From the NCBI GenBank assembly GCA_947095585.1, contig OX352761.1:23465777-23529776 (forward strand): a stretch of 64,000 bases of DNA, written 5' to 3'. A program made the position numbers and the translations under genes. Source of the stretch: Nephrocerus scutellatus (lineage: Eukaryota > Arthropoda > Insecta > Diptera > Pipunculidae). Shown here in pieces: positions 33,017-43,916 of the stretch; the first letter of the stretch is position 1, and every line of letters starts with the position of its first letter. The notes below the pieces were generated by a model. It was not told where the DNA came from, did not search any database, and saw nothing but the letters and a program-made list of their open reading frames with translations.

Positions 33017-33300
33017 CCCATAGAGTCCGTTGCGTCCCTTGCAGCGACGTATTCGTTGATGTTATTGTATGTAAAGACAACGACTAACGCTGTCGCCGTA
33101 CAAAAACGTCAAAATAAACGTCAATTTTCTGTTAGAGAAATGTCAAAGCATTTTCCGGAGAGAAACATTGACAATTATTCAATTTGTTGCGTCGCTTCTG
33201 TCAAATGTATTGCCTATGGGACACTTTCCATAAGAACGCGTGTATTTAATCGATCTGTCAGTTGCATACGTCGCCGCAACGGATAAAACGGTTCCTATGG
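33017..33300. repeat. Small element with imperfect inverted ends
   Basis: The left end CCCATAGAGTCCGTTGCGTC...GCAGCGACGTATTC and the reverse complement of the right end, CCCATAGGAACCGTTTTATC...GCGGCGACGTATGC, align with several mismatches over about 37 bp. The interior repeats AACGTCAA phrases. This may be a decayed MITE; no clear target duplication was seen. Confidence 0.4.
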
Positions 33301-33304
33301 GCTG

Positions 33305-34430
33305 CGCTCTTTAGTCTTTGTACGTCAAACAATCAAGTAGTCAAGGTAGTCAATGGCTTCCCTCTTGGTCATTCGTGAAAATTTTTATAGAAAAGGCGTT
33401 TAGTCTGCGTCTGCAACATCTGGTTTTACTGTCAAAGTGTCACGCGTTGAAATCTGCGTTGACGTATGCATTAAGTGAGATGTTTACTGTATCAGTTGTG
33501 CTTCTTTGCTAAACGCATAACGTCATAACGATTATCCTGAACAAACGAAGTGACATTGTGTTAGCTTCTTTTGATTTCCTCTTATGTTTGCACTTATGTC
33601 ATATGGTAACGCACCTTTCTGTTTTGACTTTTACTGCCGCGGCTGCTGTGGAAGCCGCAATGATACGTTAAATTCGCAGCTCAGTAAGAAACAGTAGAAA
33701 CACTATACTCTTCGGTCTTCGGATATATTTTTCCCCTCGTTTTCTTTGAGTTTTATATTTTTGTTTTGCTTCTATTATTTTGTCAACTTTCCGTTTTCCA
33801 TTCTGAGGCTGTTTGCCAGCTGTCTAACACGAGCCGCGTTTCGTTAACCTACTTAATTAGGAAGGGGGCCATGTACGTCGAATAAAACGTCTAAGACATC
33901 AAAATGGAATTGGTTTTGGCCAAAAAAACAAACAGAGAGATCTGAGCAGATGCAATTGCTATTAGTTATTGGCGTGCCGGCGGTAATTTATTAGGTTCTT
34001 GTTGGCCGTACAACCGGGTGGCAAGAACCCTTTGCCATTGAAATCGAAGAAAACTTTTAACATAACCTTCAGATTAGGATTCGATTGAGCTTGGTGAGTT
34101 TTTCTTTTTCTTGGCTCTCCAGAGAAGTTCATTTACGATCACTGTGCCACAGAATTCCCTACCGCTTATATCCCGTTCAAGCAATTTTAGATCATTCAGC
34201 AACTCGTGAGCAATGCCAAGAAAACAATTTCGGAACAAATTTTACTGCCACAAGTCCGTTGTTCGAAATATCCGAACATCATGGCTTGGTATGAGCCATG
34301 AACATAAGAAACCTATCCGATTCTTAATCCAGAGTTGGTCGCCATTCTTTTCTTCACTTTTTCTTCGGTTATTGGTGTAGTATTGGAGCGTTGGGGGTGT
34401 TTTAGGTTAGGCTAGGTTGAAGTGGGTGTC
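33305..34430. other. Unclassified, probably intronic
   Basis: No TE protein signal and no shared repeat found. Small frames lack domains. Confidence 0.4.
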
Positions 34431-34439
34431 GTAGAAAGG

Positions 34440-34740
34440 CCAACACACTTATCTAGAAGAAGAAGTTCCGTTTAACCACCTACGGTTAGTTTTTTCGTTA
34501 GCATCGCTCTTTAACATGAGTTTACATGATACGATTGGCATGCCTAGATAAGAATTTTCAGGAAGCATGGGTAGTGTAGTTCCGTGTTTGGCGAGTACGT
34601 CAGATCTACAGTTTCCCGGAACGTCTTTATGTCCCGGCACCCAGCACAGGCGAATGTTGAACTGTTCCGCCATCTCCGTGAGAGATGATCGGCAGTTTTG
34701 GGTTAGAATAGAGTTCGTAGATACAGATTCCAGGGACTTC
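34440..34740 (-). pseudogene. I-type retrotransposon RNase H fragment (piece 1 of 3)
   Basis: Reading leftward: LESVSTNSILTQNCRSSLTE, MAEQFNIRLCWVPGHKDVPG and NCRSDVLAKHGTTLPMLPEN. VPGHxDxPGNxxxDxLAK is the C-terminal RNase H motif with its His and Asp. RNase H downstream of RT marks I-type and related non-LTR elements and is not found in Jockey. Truncated on both sides and joined to the end of another copy at 34740. Confidence 0.75.
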
Positions 34741-35790
34741 AGCGTCGAATACGACTAATGTCTGTATCTTTAGATAATTAAGGACGTTGTAAAATAAAGC
34801 TCCTAAATGAAGCTTTTGTTGTTGGGAGAGGAACGAACAGAGAACATGGAGAATGGTCTCCTCCTCCTCGCCCATGCAGCTTTGTTCGAGAAGACGCCAA
34901 GCCTTTCTGCATGTTGGCCTATGAAACAGTGTCCCATGAAAAAACCTATAATAGCACCGCTGTGCAGTCTTTTTGGGAGATCAGACACTTGGAGCGTTTC
35001 GGATCCAGCTTGAGTTTCCCAGAACGTCTCTATGCCCCGGCACCCAGCACAGGTGAATGTTGAACTTTTCCGCCATCTTCTTGAGAGATGATCGGCAGTT
35101 GTGGTCTAGAATAGAGTTTGTAGAGACAGATTCCAGGGATTTCAGCGCCGCTGGGCTATCCGAGAAAATTCGTATATCATTAGCAGATTTGAAATTTCTC
35201 TTCAGCCAAGACAGGACTTCATTAATAGCCATAATTTCAGCCTGGAACAGACTACAGTGATTAGGAAGACGGAAAAAGAGACTAAGATTAAGTCTTTTTG
35301 AAAAAGCACTTCCGCCAACTCCGTCTTATCAGTCTTTCACCACCCGTCTGTGTAAAAGTGAATGTCATCACCCTCTAATTTAGCTCCCCCTTAACAGAAT
35401 GATCTGGTAGGGATGGTGACTTGGAAGTTTTTGTTGAATCGGAGTTGCCGAATAGTGTAGTCTATGTTACTCCTGGCGGAATCCCAACCGAATTCAGGAT
35501 AGAAGAGTGACCGAATTCATTTCCGGTCCACTGGGAGAATGCATTGCGGCCATCGCGGCTATTTGTCTGCTGAAAATGTCTACTGGTGTACGGCTGAACA
35601 AAATGTCAAGCGCGGCGGAGGGAGTTGTACGAAGCGGTCCGCTCATGCATTAACAAGCTGATAGTTGGACCTTGCTTAGTCTATCACAATTTACTGCTTT
35701 ATCTAACGCAGTCCACCATACAGTCACACCATATGATGATGATGGTGATGATAAATGGAGTGTGTAGTACTGCGACCCATATGGATGCCA
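34741..35790 (-). pseudogene. I-type retrotransposon RNase H and C-terminus (piece 2 of 3)
   Basis: Reading leftward: IDYTIRQLRFNKNFQVTIPT; FYTDGW in place of FYTDGS (first RNase H Asp kept); MAINEVLSWLKRNFKSANDI; RIFSDSPAALKSLESVSTNS (second acidic motif); CWVPGHRDVLGN; then the C-terminal domain LPKRLHSGAIIGFFMGHCFI and EEEETILHVLCSF (zinc-type ending). It ends at about 34740 where piece 1 begins. Many frameshifts and stops. About 93 bases after VLGN (of the RNase H tail) seem missing compared with piece 1. Confidence 0.75.
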
Positions 35791-35804
35791 GTGCATGCCC
35801 GTCC

Positions 35805-36960
35805 CTATAGCAACCCTTCCATACCCATGCTTCTTAAGAATCTAATCACATGGAGCGGGTTTAGTGAATGTCGCACAGACTCCGAGATTGCGTGGGTTCC
35901 CAAGTTGTCTCTTCTCTGACGGATCGTTGCTCCGCACTTGTTGAGTAGATGCCATGGGTCACAGAGTCTGCAGCTTCCATCCTCTCCTATTTTTAACTTC
36001 TTTAGGTGCACCTTCAGTTTGCAATGTCCTGTTAGGAAACCCGTAACGATTCCTACATTACTTCTACTTAGTTCCAATATTAGGCGAGACCTCTTTGGGT
36101 TATAGTTCCCCAACCGTAGGCCTAGGAGTTTCTTCCATCTTGCCTTACCCATACTGCGTACCTCTTCCCATATAGACGCGTAGATCTTACTACCGCTGTA
36201 TATAACCAATGGGTGATATGGGGTTTATTGCAAATGACTTTTTTGTAAGAGAAAAGTGGCACTGTGGCTTCTCTCTTGAACTCTTTCTTGAATATTTGGT
36301 TTATAGCTTAACTTTCTGTCTAGTATTAGACCTAGATACTTGGTTTTATTAGAGAAAGGTAAGCTTGTACCTTTAATAGAAGAAGAACATGTGGGATTTT
36401 TTTATTTCCTAGTGAAGAGTACAAGTTCAGTTTTTTATGGGTTTACTCCTAAACGACAGCGATCCGCCCAATTTGTAGCTTGTTGAGAGTATTTTGCAGG
36501 ATTTCTTTTAAGGTGTTTGGGTGCGTTCCTGAGACGCATACGAGCTTCTTCTTGGGCATACAAGCAGCTTATTCACCACTAAGTTTCATAGAAGGGGGAC
36601 AGGACAGGACAGGACACCACCTTGCAGGGTTCCTCTACAGACAGATCTTCTGGCCGACGACACATCCAGTTTTGAATTAACAATCCGACTTGTGAGTAGA
36701 AGGTTAATCAGTTTGCCAAGTGAGTCGTCTACCCTTAAGGCAGTCAGTGAATCTGTGATCGCAGATGTGTTGACGTTTTTAAAAGCGTATTCAATGTTAC
36801 CATAGTGTACTACTTGTAGTGTATGGAATAGTAAATGGAACGTACTATCGTATGCAAAGCTGTTTCCACAGATTTACCCTTGCAATACGCGTGTTGATCT
36901 GTAGATAGAATTCTCTTGTCAATGTTAGTACGTATGTGGATATCTATCAGTCTTTCTAGT
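35805..36960 (-). pseudogene. I-type retrotransposon RT end and C-terminus (piece 3 of 3)
   Basis: Reading leftward from about 36960: LIDIHIRTNIDKRILSTDQH, AYCKGKSVETALHT, VNTSAITDSLTALRVDDSL, KTELVLFTRK, LPFSNKTKYLGLILDRKLSY in shifted frames. From 36209 comes SKIYASIWEEVRSMGKARWK, SRSNVGIVTGFLTGHCKLKV and GEDGSCRLCDPWHLLNKCGA. The RT runs almost straight into the C-terminal zinc domain, so this copy has lost RNase H by an internal deletion at about 36200. The palm with YADD is not clearly visible. Confidence 0.7.
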
Positions 36961-36964
36961 GTTT

Positions 36965-38395
36965 TTAAAAGGAAGTTTTGTCCAATTTCAGTTGCAATAG
37001 AAATGATATTCTTGAACTAGTCTGTTTAAATCGCCCACCCCTTGATATATAATATCAGTTTGTGCGATCACTTAAAAAAGAAGCAAAATACCTGCAACTA
37101 AGCTTTTCAATAAGTATTGCAGATGCAGTAGTAATTATAAGATATACTAATTACCATTTAATTAATTAATAACGAAGTTGTAATAAGAAATTAATAATAA
37201 TTAATTGAAAACTCCAAGAAGCTCACTCAAACCGATTGATTGGGACGATAATGTGCCTTCGAAATGGCATTCCATCAACACCTACACACATTTCATAAAT
37301 CTCACGCATATACTCGTAGCCATACTCGAACGGGTAATCAGCCAAACCACAAACAAGCCGGATGCAGTCAAGAGGCAGTATTTAGTCAAGAAGTGCCTGT
37401 CCTGTTGTAGTCTTATACGCACTTACTTAACAAATGTGTTCGGAGCTCGGCGCTAGAAATTCGGTGTTGTCTTTCCGCATGTTATGTGCAAATTTTTTAT
37501 TAGAATGTACGTAATTTCTGGCGAACACACTCGCACGAACCGGAATAGGCACACTACTCTGTCCAAATTTGTATGTTTGTTGCATTGGCGGCATTGCGTT
37601 AAGAGCAGACAATGCGAAGCAACAGACTGCAACACTGACTGCTACTGACTGATGTTTGCTTTGAAAATCCAATAACGCCTTAAGCTTTAAAGTCGCCGAC
37701 GCTCTGTTGTTCTTGTTGTGTATCTTCCAGTTATTGCAAAAACTGACACCATAAGGCTTTGACGACTAAAAAAACAAAAACATTGAATCAAATGGAGTTA
37801 GTGATTTGCACTTAACTGAGTATGCTCGTTCATATATCCATGGCTTCAAGTATATGGCAGTGGCCTACTCTAAGACATTTCGTATACAATTTGCGTAGGT
37901 ACCTACCTATAGGACAACGTCCCAACAAATAGTGAATCAGGAACAGGAATTGAAACTTTAAATGCTTTGAATAATTTTTGTTTCCATCTATTCGATGCAT
38001 AATGTACTTGCTCGTAGATGGAGGCAGGTGGTGGTGGCGTGGCACTTGTTGGTTGTTATGGACGTGGTAATCGGGAGTTATCGATTATCAAACGGGTAAT
38101 TTGGTTGTCGTTGTGAATGTTTGATTGCAAGACACACTCCGCATATTCCAATCGCCTTAAGCCCATGCCTCACTGTTGTACTGTTTTTGTAAAAAGTAAA
38201 AAGATTGGAATGGTAACGCTGAAGGTCAAATTGTAGGACTTGTCATCGAATTCTTAAAGAATATAATCTTTATATTCTTTATATTTTTTTGGAAATATTT
38301 TGATCACAAAAAGGAGCGCGTACATTTCAGTGCATGGGAAAGAATTGAAACTTCTTTGGAGGTTAAATTTATAAAAATAAAATAAAAAACAAGTA
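36965..38395. other. Unclassified, AT-rich, probably intronic
   Basis: No TE protein and no repeat family member identified. 37200-37680 is less AT-rich, with overlapping frames on both strands and no domain. Confidence 0.4.
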
Positions 38396-38459
38396 AATGT
38401 AAGAAACTTCTTTTTTCGAGTAAAACCTCTTATTTATATACGTGCGTGAAGGTTAGTTG

Positions 38460-38720
38460 AAAAGACATCAAAGAAGTTAATGAAACTAACTGTTACACGC
38501 GCGACACATGGCACATGTAAGCGCTTAGAAATATTCCATGAGACTAAGCTGCGCACAAACTTTCAGCTCTATAAGACATATTAAAAATACAAATTAAATA
38601 ATTTGAAAACTGAATTTCACACGTGCCACACGCGAGATATCAGACATAGCCCATAAGACTGTAGCTGCTTACACAAATTCAGCTCTCAGGGACGAGTGAA
38701 AGTTTCAAACGACTTCAAAT
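38460..38720. repeat. Dispersed repeat with CACGCGACAC motifs, second site
   Basis: ACACGCGCGACACATGGCAC and ACACGTGCCACACGCGAGAT stand about 128 bp apart, each followed by a CATGAGACT or CATAAGACT phrase and TTTCAGCTCTATAAGA or TTCAGCTCTCAGGGAC, so this is two tandem units of one ~130-bp repeat. Related to 27725-28390 and 42840-42980. Confidence 0.55.
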
Positions 38721-38995
38721 TCAAAGCTTCAAGGTCAAAGCCAGTTAAATAAATGTTCCAAAACTTTGGTTAAAAAAAGGCATTGATGTACAGACCCCAA
38801 AAAGTGGCAAATTATCCGCGGTAACAAATGAAAAAAATAAAAAACTTTACATCAGAGGTCCTTGTTAAATATTGAAGCAAAAACGGTAATTTTTTTTGTG
38901 TAAGTTTGTATGGCAGGTATAGGTATCTTAACTCTAAATTCTAATCATTTCATCGCCTTTTTTTATATTCTCTATATTAACTTCGCGTGCACGTG

Positions 38996-39025
38996 GCTGG
39001 TTGGTTGGCTGGCTGGCTGGCTGGT
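38996..39025. repeat. GGCT/GGTT microsatellite
   Basis: GGCTGGTTGGTTGGCTGGCT followed by GGCTGGCTGG. Simple repeat, just left of the monomer repeat copy 4. Confidence 0.8.
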
Positions 39026-39034
39026 CAGATTTTC

Positions 39035-39305
39035 TGATCAATTTTTAACGCACTATATAAAGCCCGATTTTCCTGAAATTTTGTACACATGTGTATTTCC
39101 GGTGACAGTACTTTCTTTTAAAATTTGATAGTGATCGGGCCCCGGGTTCGTGGGGCTCTTATACAAATTTAAAATAAAAATTACCCGATTTTTTTTAAAT
39201 TTTACACACATGTGTATACTCAATAAACAATACTTTTTTTAAGATTTGGGAGTGACCGGGCTTCGGGTTCGGCCTCAAGGCCCTTATAAATTTTTTAAAA
39301 TATCA
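39035..39305. repeat. ~120-bp monomer dispersed repeat, copy 4 (clearest)
   Basis: Two full monomers start at CCCGATTTTCCTGAAATTTT (39063) and CCCGATTTTTTTTAAATTTT (39184), a period of 121 bp. Each contains ACACATGTGTAT, a T-rich run, a GGNGTGANCGGGC or TAGTGATCGGGCCCCGGGTT segment, and a TATA(C/A)AAATTTNNAA end. This copy defines the unit best. Confidence 0.8.
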
Positions 39306-40220
39306 TATAGTGGCATCAGATACTGTCGTACTTTAATGATTGTGTGCGGTGTGTGCTGCGCATTCGGCTGCGCTGCTTGGTTTTGGATCGTGGATTTTGA
39401 TTGCAAAATCCATTCTGCCTGTTCATGGCAGCACTACGAGTTTGCGTCGCTATATTTTTTAACTCGGCACTTACACGGTTATTGATAGTGTCATTATTTC
39501 TAATAATGAACGAAAACAGAAAATTTCGGTTTCACATCATTTCTCAAGCATCAATTTACATTACTCCGACTTACACAGTCATTATTAATGACATTTCACA
39601 AAGTTACCATGAATGTGCGTAATAGTATAAAAGTCGAATCGATTATGAACATTCCATTTCATCTTTAAGTAATATGTATGTATTTTGTTTACTAATGTCT
39701 CTTTCCAATTGCACAAACCGTATCCGAAACCATACCCGTAGGTTAGCTTTCAAAGTGACAGAGTTTTCGAGATGAACGAGGTGAGTGCCCGATGTACCCG
39801 ATTGCCGACGGGTAGCAAAGTAACATTATCGGTAACAAAACAAAGGTACATAAAATCAAACCGTACTCCGGGTACAGTTCGCAAATGCAACGTTAAACTG
39901 TACCCACGAGAGAGAAATCTTAGCTCACCCACAAATGAACCCAGCAAATGAAACAAGACATAAATGTTTTATGCTTAATTCAACTTACTTACTTATTTAC
40001 TGAATTGTATTTTTATTGATGTCGATATCAACTTACAGATAGAACAACAAGTTTTCACAATATTCTGTCATTTGGCGTTTCCATAAATTAGTTCAGTGTT
40101 TCTTATTGGCTCAGAGTATGAGCGTGCTCTAAGTGCTCAGAATAAAATGATCGGAGCATTTTGAAATTTGACATCAGATGTCAAATGTCTCTTTCGATGA
40201 TTTTCTCCTACAATAAAAAA
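39306..40220. other. Unclassified sequence between two repeat copies
   Basis: No coding signal on either strand. Frames of up to 79 codons have no domain. Confidence 0.4.
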
Positions 40221-40224
40221 AATG

Positions 40225-40310
40225 ACCCAGGATCGAGGGGCTCCCATATCAATTTCTGCGATTAGAGAATTTAGATGAAAAATTTGAATTTTTATGGGTT
40301 TTTTTTAAAA
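40225..40310. repeat. ~120-bp monomer dispersed repeat, copy 5 (terminal block)
   Basis: GATCGAGGGGCTCCCATATC, then GATTAGAGAATTTAGATGAA, then AAATTTGAATTTTTATGGGT and a T run. This is the terminal block seen at 3152-3200 and 11703-11752. Confidence 0.7.
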
Positions 40311-40609
40311 AAAATAATTTTTTAGTTCGAAGTTACCTGAAACGTTGTGAAAACACATTTTTGGAGTACCTTATGTTTTTAATTCTAAGTTATTTTGAAC
40401 TTATGTAAAAAACAAGCAAATATTCAATAACCGTCCAATCAAAATTATCATCTTTGACCCTAAAACAGTGGATGCCTTTCAGCTCGCCATATGGAACGTT
40501 CTAATTAAGTCGAAAGAATTAAGAATTAATTAATTACGAAAATTTTAGTTTCATGAAAAGCTTTTTTTTATACTTTTACACCAAATACTACCCACCTGAA
40601 TGAAAAAAA

Positions 40610-40735
40610 TAATCTCAAAATTACGCCATCGAAAGCCGATCATTAAAAAATTATTAAAAAATATGTCCTATAACATTCTGCCTGGTAGAAGTCGTGATAT
40701 ACGAGTGGACAAACTGACAAACTGATTTTGAGCTT
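40610..40735. repeat. Dispersed phrase shared with 42985-43070
   Basis: CTGGTAGAAGTCGTGATATA, then CGAGTGGACAAACTGACAAA, match CTGGTAGAAGCTAAGATATA and CGAGTGGACAGACTGGCAAA near 43015. Probably the end of one repeat family. Confidence 0.45.
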
Positions 40736-40983
40736 CGACTTTTGGACCCACAATAAATACAATAATTTTTGTATTAAACTAATTGTTGTGGTATTAAATA
40801 GTGTCTTTTTTTGCTTAGATGGGGCTTACTGAAGGGTTAATTGTCAAACAAGCTGTCATGCTGCCCACAGTTTTCAACATTTATTATCAGAATACTCTGG
40901 TAAATCACTATGAGTAGACTTGGACTTTAACAATTCTACCACCAAATTATCCCCCCCACCCTAAAACGAACTCCTCTCCCTAG

Positions 40984-41064
40984 TGGTGCTTTACCATCAC
41001 TATTCACTTCAGCGACCACGAAGAAAGGTGTCTTACAATCACTATTCGCCTCAGCGACACCGAA
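40984..41064. repeat. Two tandem ~50-bp units
   Basis: GGTGCTTTACCATCACTATT, CACTTCAGCGACCACGAAGA is followed by GGTGTCTTACAATCACTATT, CGCCTCAGCGACACCGAA. A short local duplication with about 80% similarity by eye. Confidence 0.65.
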
Positions 41065-41160
41065 AATTATAGAATCAGCATATTCTATATTGGTAACTAA
41101 TGTTGGTAACCAACCCATCTACGCAAATCAACTAGCCACCTACTAGGTGGTAATTAATAT

Positions 41161-41496
41161 GGGTGCCGTGACATAAGGCCAAGTGACATAAAGCCAAATG
41201 GCCTTATGTCGTTTTGTGAAAGTGACATTAGGCCAAATTATAGCATTCGGTCTTATGACACTTTCACAAAGCGACATAAGACTATTTGGCCCTATGTCAC
41301 TTTCCACTGCATATCTGATTTTGCTTACCTTACCTAATTTATGTATACGCTCCTCTTAAAAGGATAAAAACAGGGTTTTTGTTATTCAAAAATACTTGGT
41401 CTTATGTCTTAAAATAATTTGGCCGCTTTAGCAAAGCGGCATAAAGCCAAATACTAAATGTGGCCTTATGTCACTTGGGCTTATGTCACGGCACCG
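41161..41496. mobile_element. Hairpin MITE built of GACATAAGGCCAAAT motifs
   Basis: Left end GGTGCCGTGACATAAGGCCA, AGTGACATAAAGCCAAAT; the right end reverse complemented reads GGTGCCGTGACATAAGCCCA, AGTGACATAAGGCCACAT. The interior repeats the GACATAAG-CCAAAT word and its inverse eight or so times, so most of the 336 bp can fold. TAATAT stands on both sides (41155-41160 and 41497-41502), a possible 6-bp target duplication. No coding capacity. Confidence 0.75.
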
Positions 41497-41906
41497 TAAT
41501 ATTTATACCAACAAGTTTGGGTAAAATTGGTCAAGGCGTTCCAGAGTTAGTTTGGTACAAACATACATGAATTCTCTATTATATATATATAGATTATAGA
41601 TGTCTTAAAGTCTTAAGTTCTACATAAATGCTTATATTTCTTATATGTATTTAGCTGTGATGATTTTCACAAAGTCTTGTCCTATTTATAGTCTGTCTTT
41701 AACTTTACTTTCATCGGTTAGTATATTCACACAAAACTACCAACATTTATGTTTAGTGGTTAGGTGGAAAAAAATTTGTTTTTAAGAAAGTCAAAAAAAC
41801 TCAGTCAAATTCAATATTTCTATTTGTAACTGATGCCATTGTCACACACATCTTCGTTGACGTCTTTTTTTATTTGTATTTTTTTTTTGTCAAACCCAGT
41901 TTATAT

Positions 41907-42465
41907 AGGGTGTCCCAGAATTTGCGGCACAAACGATGCAGGGTGATAGCGGAGGTAATTTCCAACCAAAACAGCCAAATGAAGTTTTATCGAATTGTTG
42001 ATGGTTCAAAAGTTATTCCATTTTTAGTATTTTTGGGTAAAATCGCATACGCCGCCACTAAAAAATTAATTTAAATTTTTTATGTTTTTTTTATGTTTTT
42101 TTTTAATACGATCTGAAAGAGTGTGCCTTTCCAATAAAGTCATTTTTATAAACTTTATTATCTTCTGTCAAATTAAAACAATATCTTTTTGTTTCCCAAA
42201 ATTTTTTGATTGATTTTTAAGTAGCTCTGACGGAAAAACAATGTACTACAGAAAGTTGACCGACTATCAGAAAAACTTGCGGCATTAATGCAGATTCTTA
42301 AATGGTATAACGCATAGTAATATTCAAAACAGAATAATGGTTTTTATCAATTGTTTTACAAAGTAAGTCATGTTTATTAGAGAATGCACTTTCGAGTGCT
42401 AAAATAAGCTGCGTTGTCAGACATAAAATGTGTGTGTGGGTGTGTATTCGATTTCAATGCGAATG
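41907..42465. mobile_element. Long-TIR MITE copy B, right-truncated
   Basis: Begins AGGGTGTCCCAGAATTTGCG after TAT, and runs GGAGGTAATTTCCAACCAAA, TCGAATTGTTGATGGTTCAA, AGAGTGTGCCTTTCCAATAA, TTGACCGACTATCAGAAAAA and TTCGAGTGCTAAAATAAGCT, the reverse-complement order of copy A. It stops where copy A's opposite arm would begin (after GTGTATTCGATTTCAATGC) and passes into a transposase-like tail. Confidence 0.8.
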
Positions 42466-42600
42466 ATTGAATGAATGCAAGACCAAGACCAATTTTGCTC
42501 ATCACAACTACGTGCCTTACGGCGACGGCAAACATCGATTTATCAAAATCAAAATTTGGCGATAAATTGATTTCGAGAAATGGACCTGCAATCGGTCACT

Positions 42601-42768
42601 AAGGTCTTGCGATTTGCCATTGGTTTGTGCAGATAAGCCAGCAACAATTGTTCGTCTTATTTGTGACATACAGCCAGCAGTGCTTGAAAAAGTGACTTAA
42701 AATTGGACGCCTAGTATGCCCTCGGCCATGAACTGCCGCAGTGGCCATATGCCCGAAATTATTTTCAA
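42601..42768 (+). pseudogene. Tc1/mariner-superfamily transposase C-terminal remnant
   Basis: Reads KPATIVRLICDIQPAVLEKV, stop, NWTPSMPSAMNCRSGHMPEI, IFK. The IxxIxPxxLEKVxxNWTxR...GHMPEIIFK layout is the usual C-terminus of DUF4817-type transposases. It sits directly after the MITE copy B, where the element's second arm should be, so it may come from the autonomous parent of that MITE or be an independent relic. One in-frame stop, and no catalytic residues in this part. Confidence 0.6.
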
Positions 42769-42839
42769 ATAAGATAGTATAGCAAATTAGCTTAAAAGGA
42801 TTTTAGTTTATTTTTTTTTTTAAATTTTCTTTTAAATTT

Positions 42840-43075
42840 TTTTCCACTTTTCTACGATTCCATGCATTACACGCGACAATATAAAAAATGCTGTATAAGA
42901 CTTTGTTGCTCCCAAAATTTCAGCCCTCTAGGTTGTGTCAAAGGTGGTTAAAATGGACTTCAACGAAGTCTGCAAAAATAACTTTTCGATTAAGTGCCAT
43001 CAACTGGTAGAAGCTAAGATATACGAGTGGACAGACTGGCAAACTGGCAAACTGACAAACTTAGGAAGATTAAAA
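42840..43075. repeat. Dispersed repeat with ACACGCGACA motif, third site
   Basis: ATTACACGCGACAATATAAA, CCCAAAATTTCAGCCCTCTA and AGGTGGTTAAAATGGA relate to 27760-27910 and 38480-38680. The right end CTAAGATATACGAGTGGACA matches 40700. Confidence 0.5.
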
Positions 43076-43461
43076 AGAGGAAAATAAATATTTGAATAAA
43101 AATATATTTTTTATATATGTACTACATTTGTAAAACGAGCTAAAAAGTATAAAATAAGATTTTTAATTAAAAACGTTGGGCACATGCAACTGTTCATGCA
43201 TCAATTATCTATTGCATGCGCTTCAAGTTTTTCACTTTAAATCTTAATTTATACCTTTTAGTTCATATTAAAAATGCTGTATATTAAAATTTTTTTTTAT
43301 TCAAATAATTGTTTCTTAATTAGGTAAACATGTTATGGAATTTTTTCGAATTATAGATTATCTTATGCTCGAACGTATTAGATTTGACAGGTTGGGGAAT
43401 GCATTTCAAAAGTAATTCGCGCTTTCTATTTATGGTTTGGAGGCAATAATCCGCCGCTATA

Positions 43462-43915
43462 CAGGGTGTACCAGAATTCGTGGCACAAACGAAGCAGGGT
43501 GATAGCTGAGGTTATTTCCAACCAAAATAGCCAAATGAAGTTTTATCGAATTATTGATGGTTAAAAAGTTATTCCATTTTTACTATTTTTGGGTAAAATC
43601 ACATACGCCGCAGATAAAACATTAATTAAAAAAAAACCAACAGATCGTTTTTTATGTTTTTTTTTTGTTACGATCTGGAAGAGTGTGCCTTTCCAATAAA
43701 GTCATTTTTATAAACTTTATTATCTTCTGTCAAATTAAAACAATATCTTTTTGTTTCCCAAAATTTTTTGATTGATTTTTATGTAGCTCTGGCGGAAAAA
43801 CAATGTACTACAGAAATTTGACCGACTATCAGAGAAATTTGCGACATTTATGCAGATTCTTAAATAATATCACACATAGGAATATTCAAAACAAAATGGT
43901 TTTTATCAATTGTTT
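43462..43915. mobile_element. Long-TIR MITE copy C, left arm of a nested palindrome
   Basis: Begins CAGGGTGTACCAGAATTCGT after TA (43460-43461) and follows copy B phrase by phrase up to TCACACATAGGAATATTCAA. It then breaks off into the fold-back element at about 43917. The matching inverted part lies at 45085-45395. Confidence 0.8.
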
Positions 43916-43916
43916 T

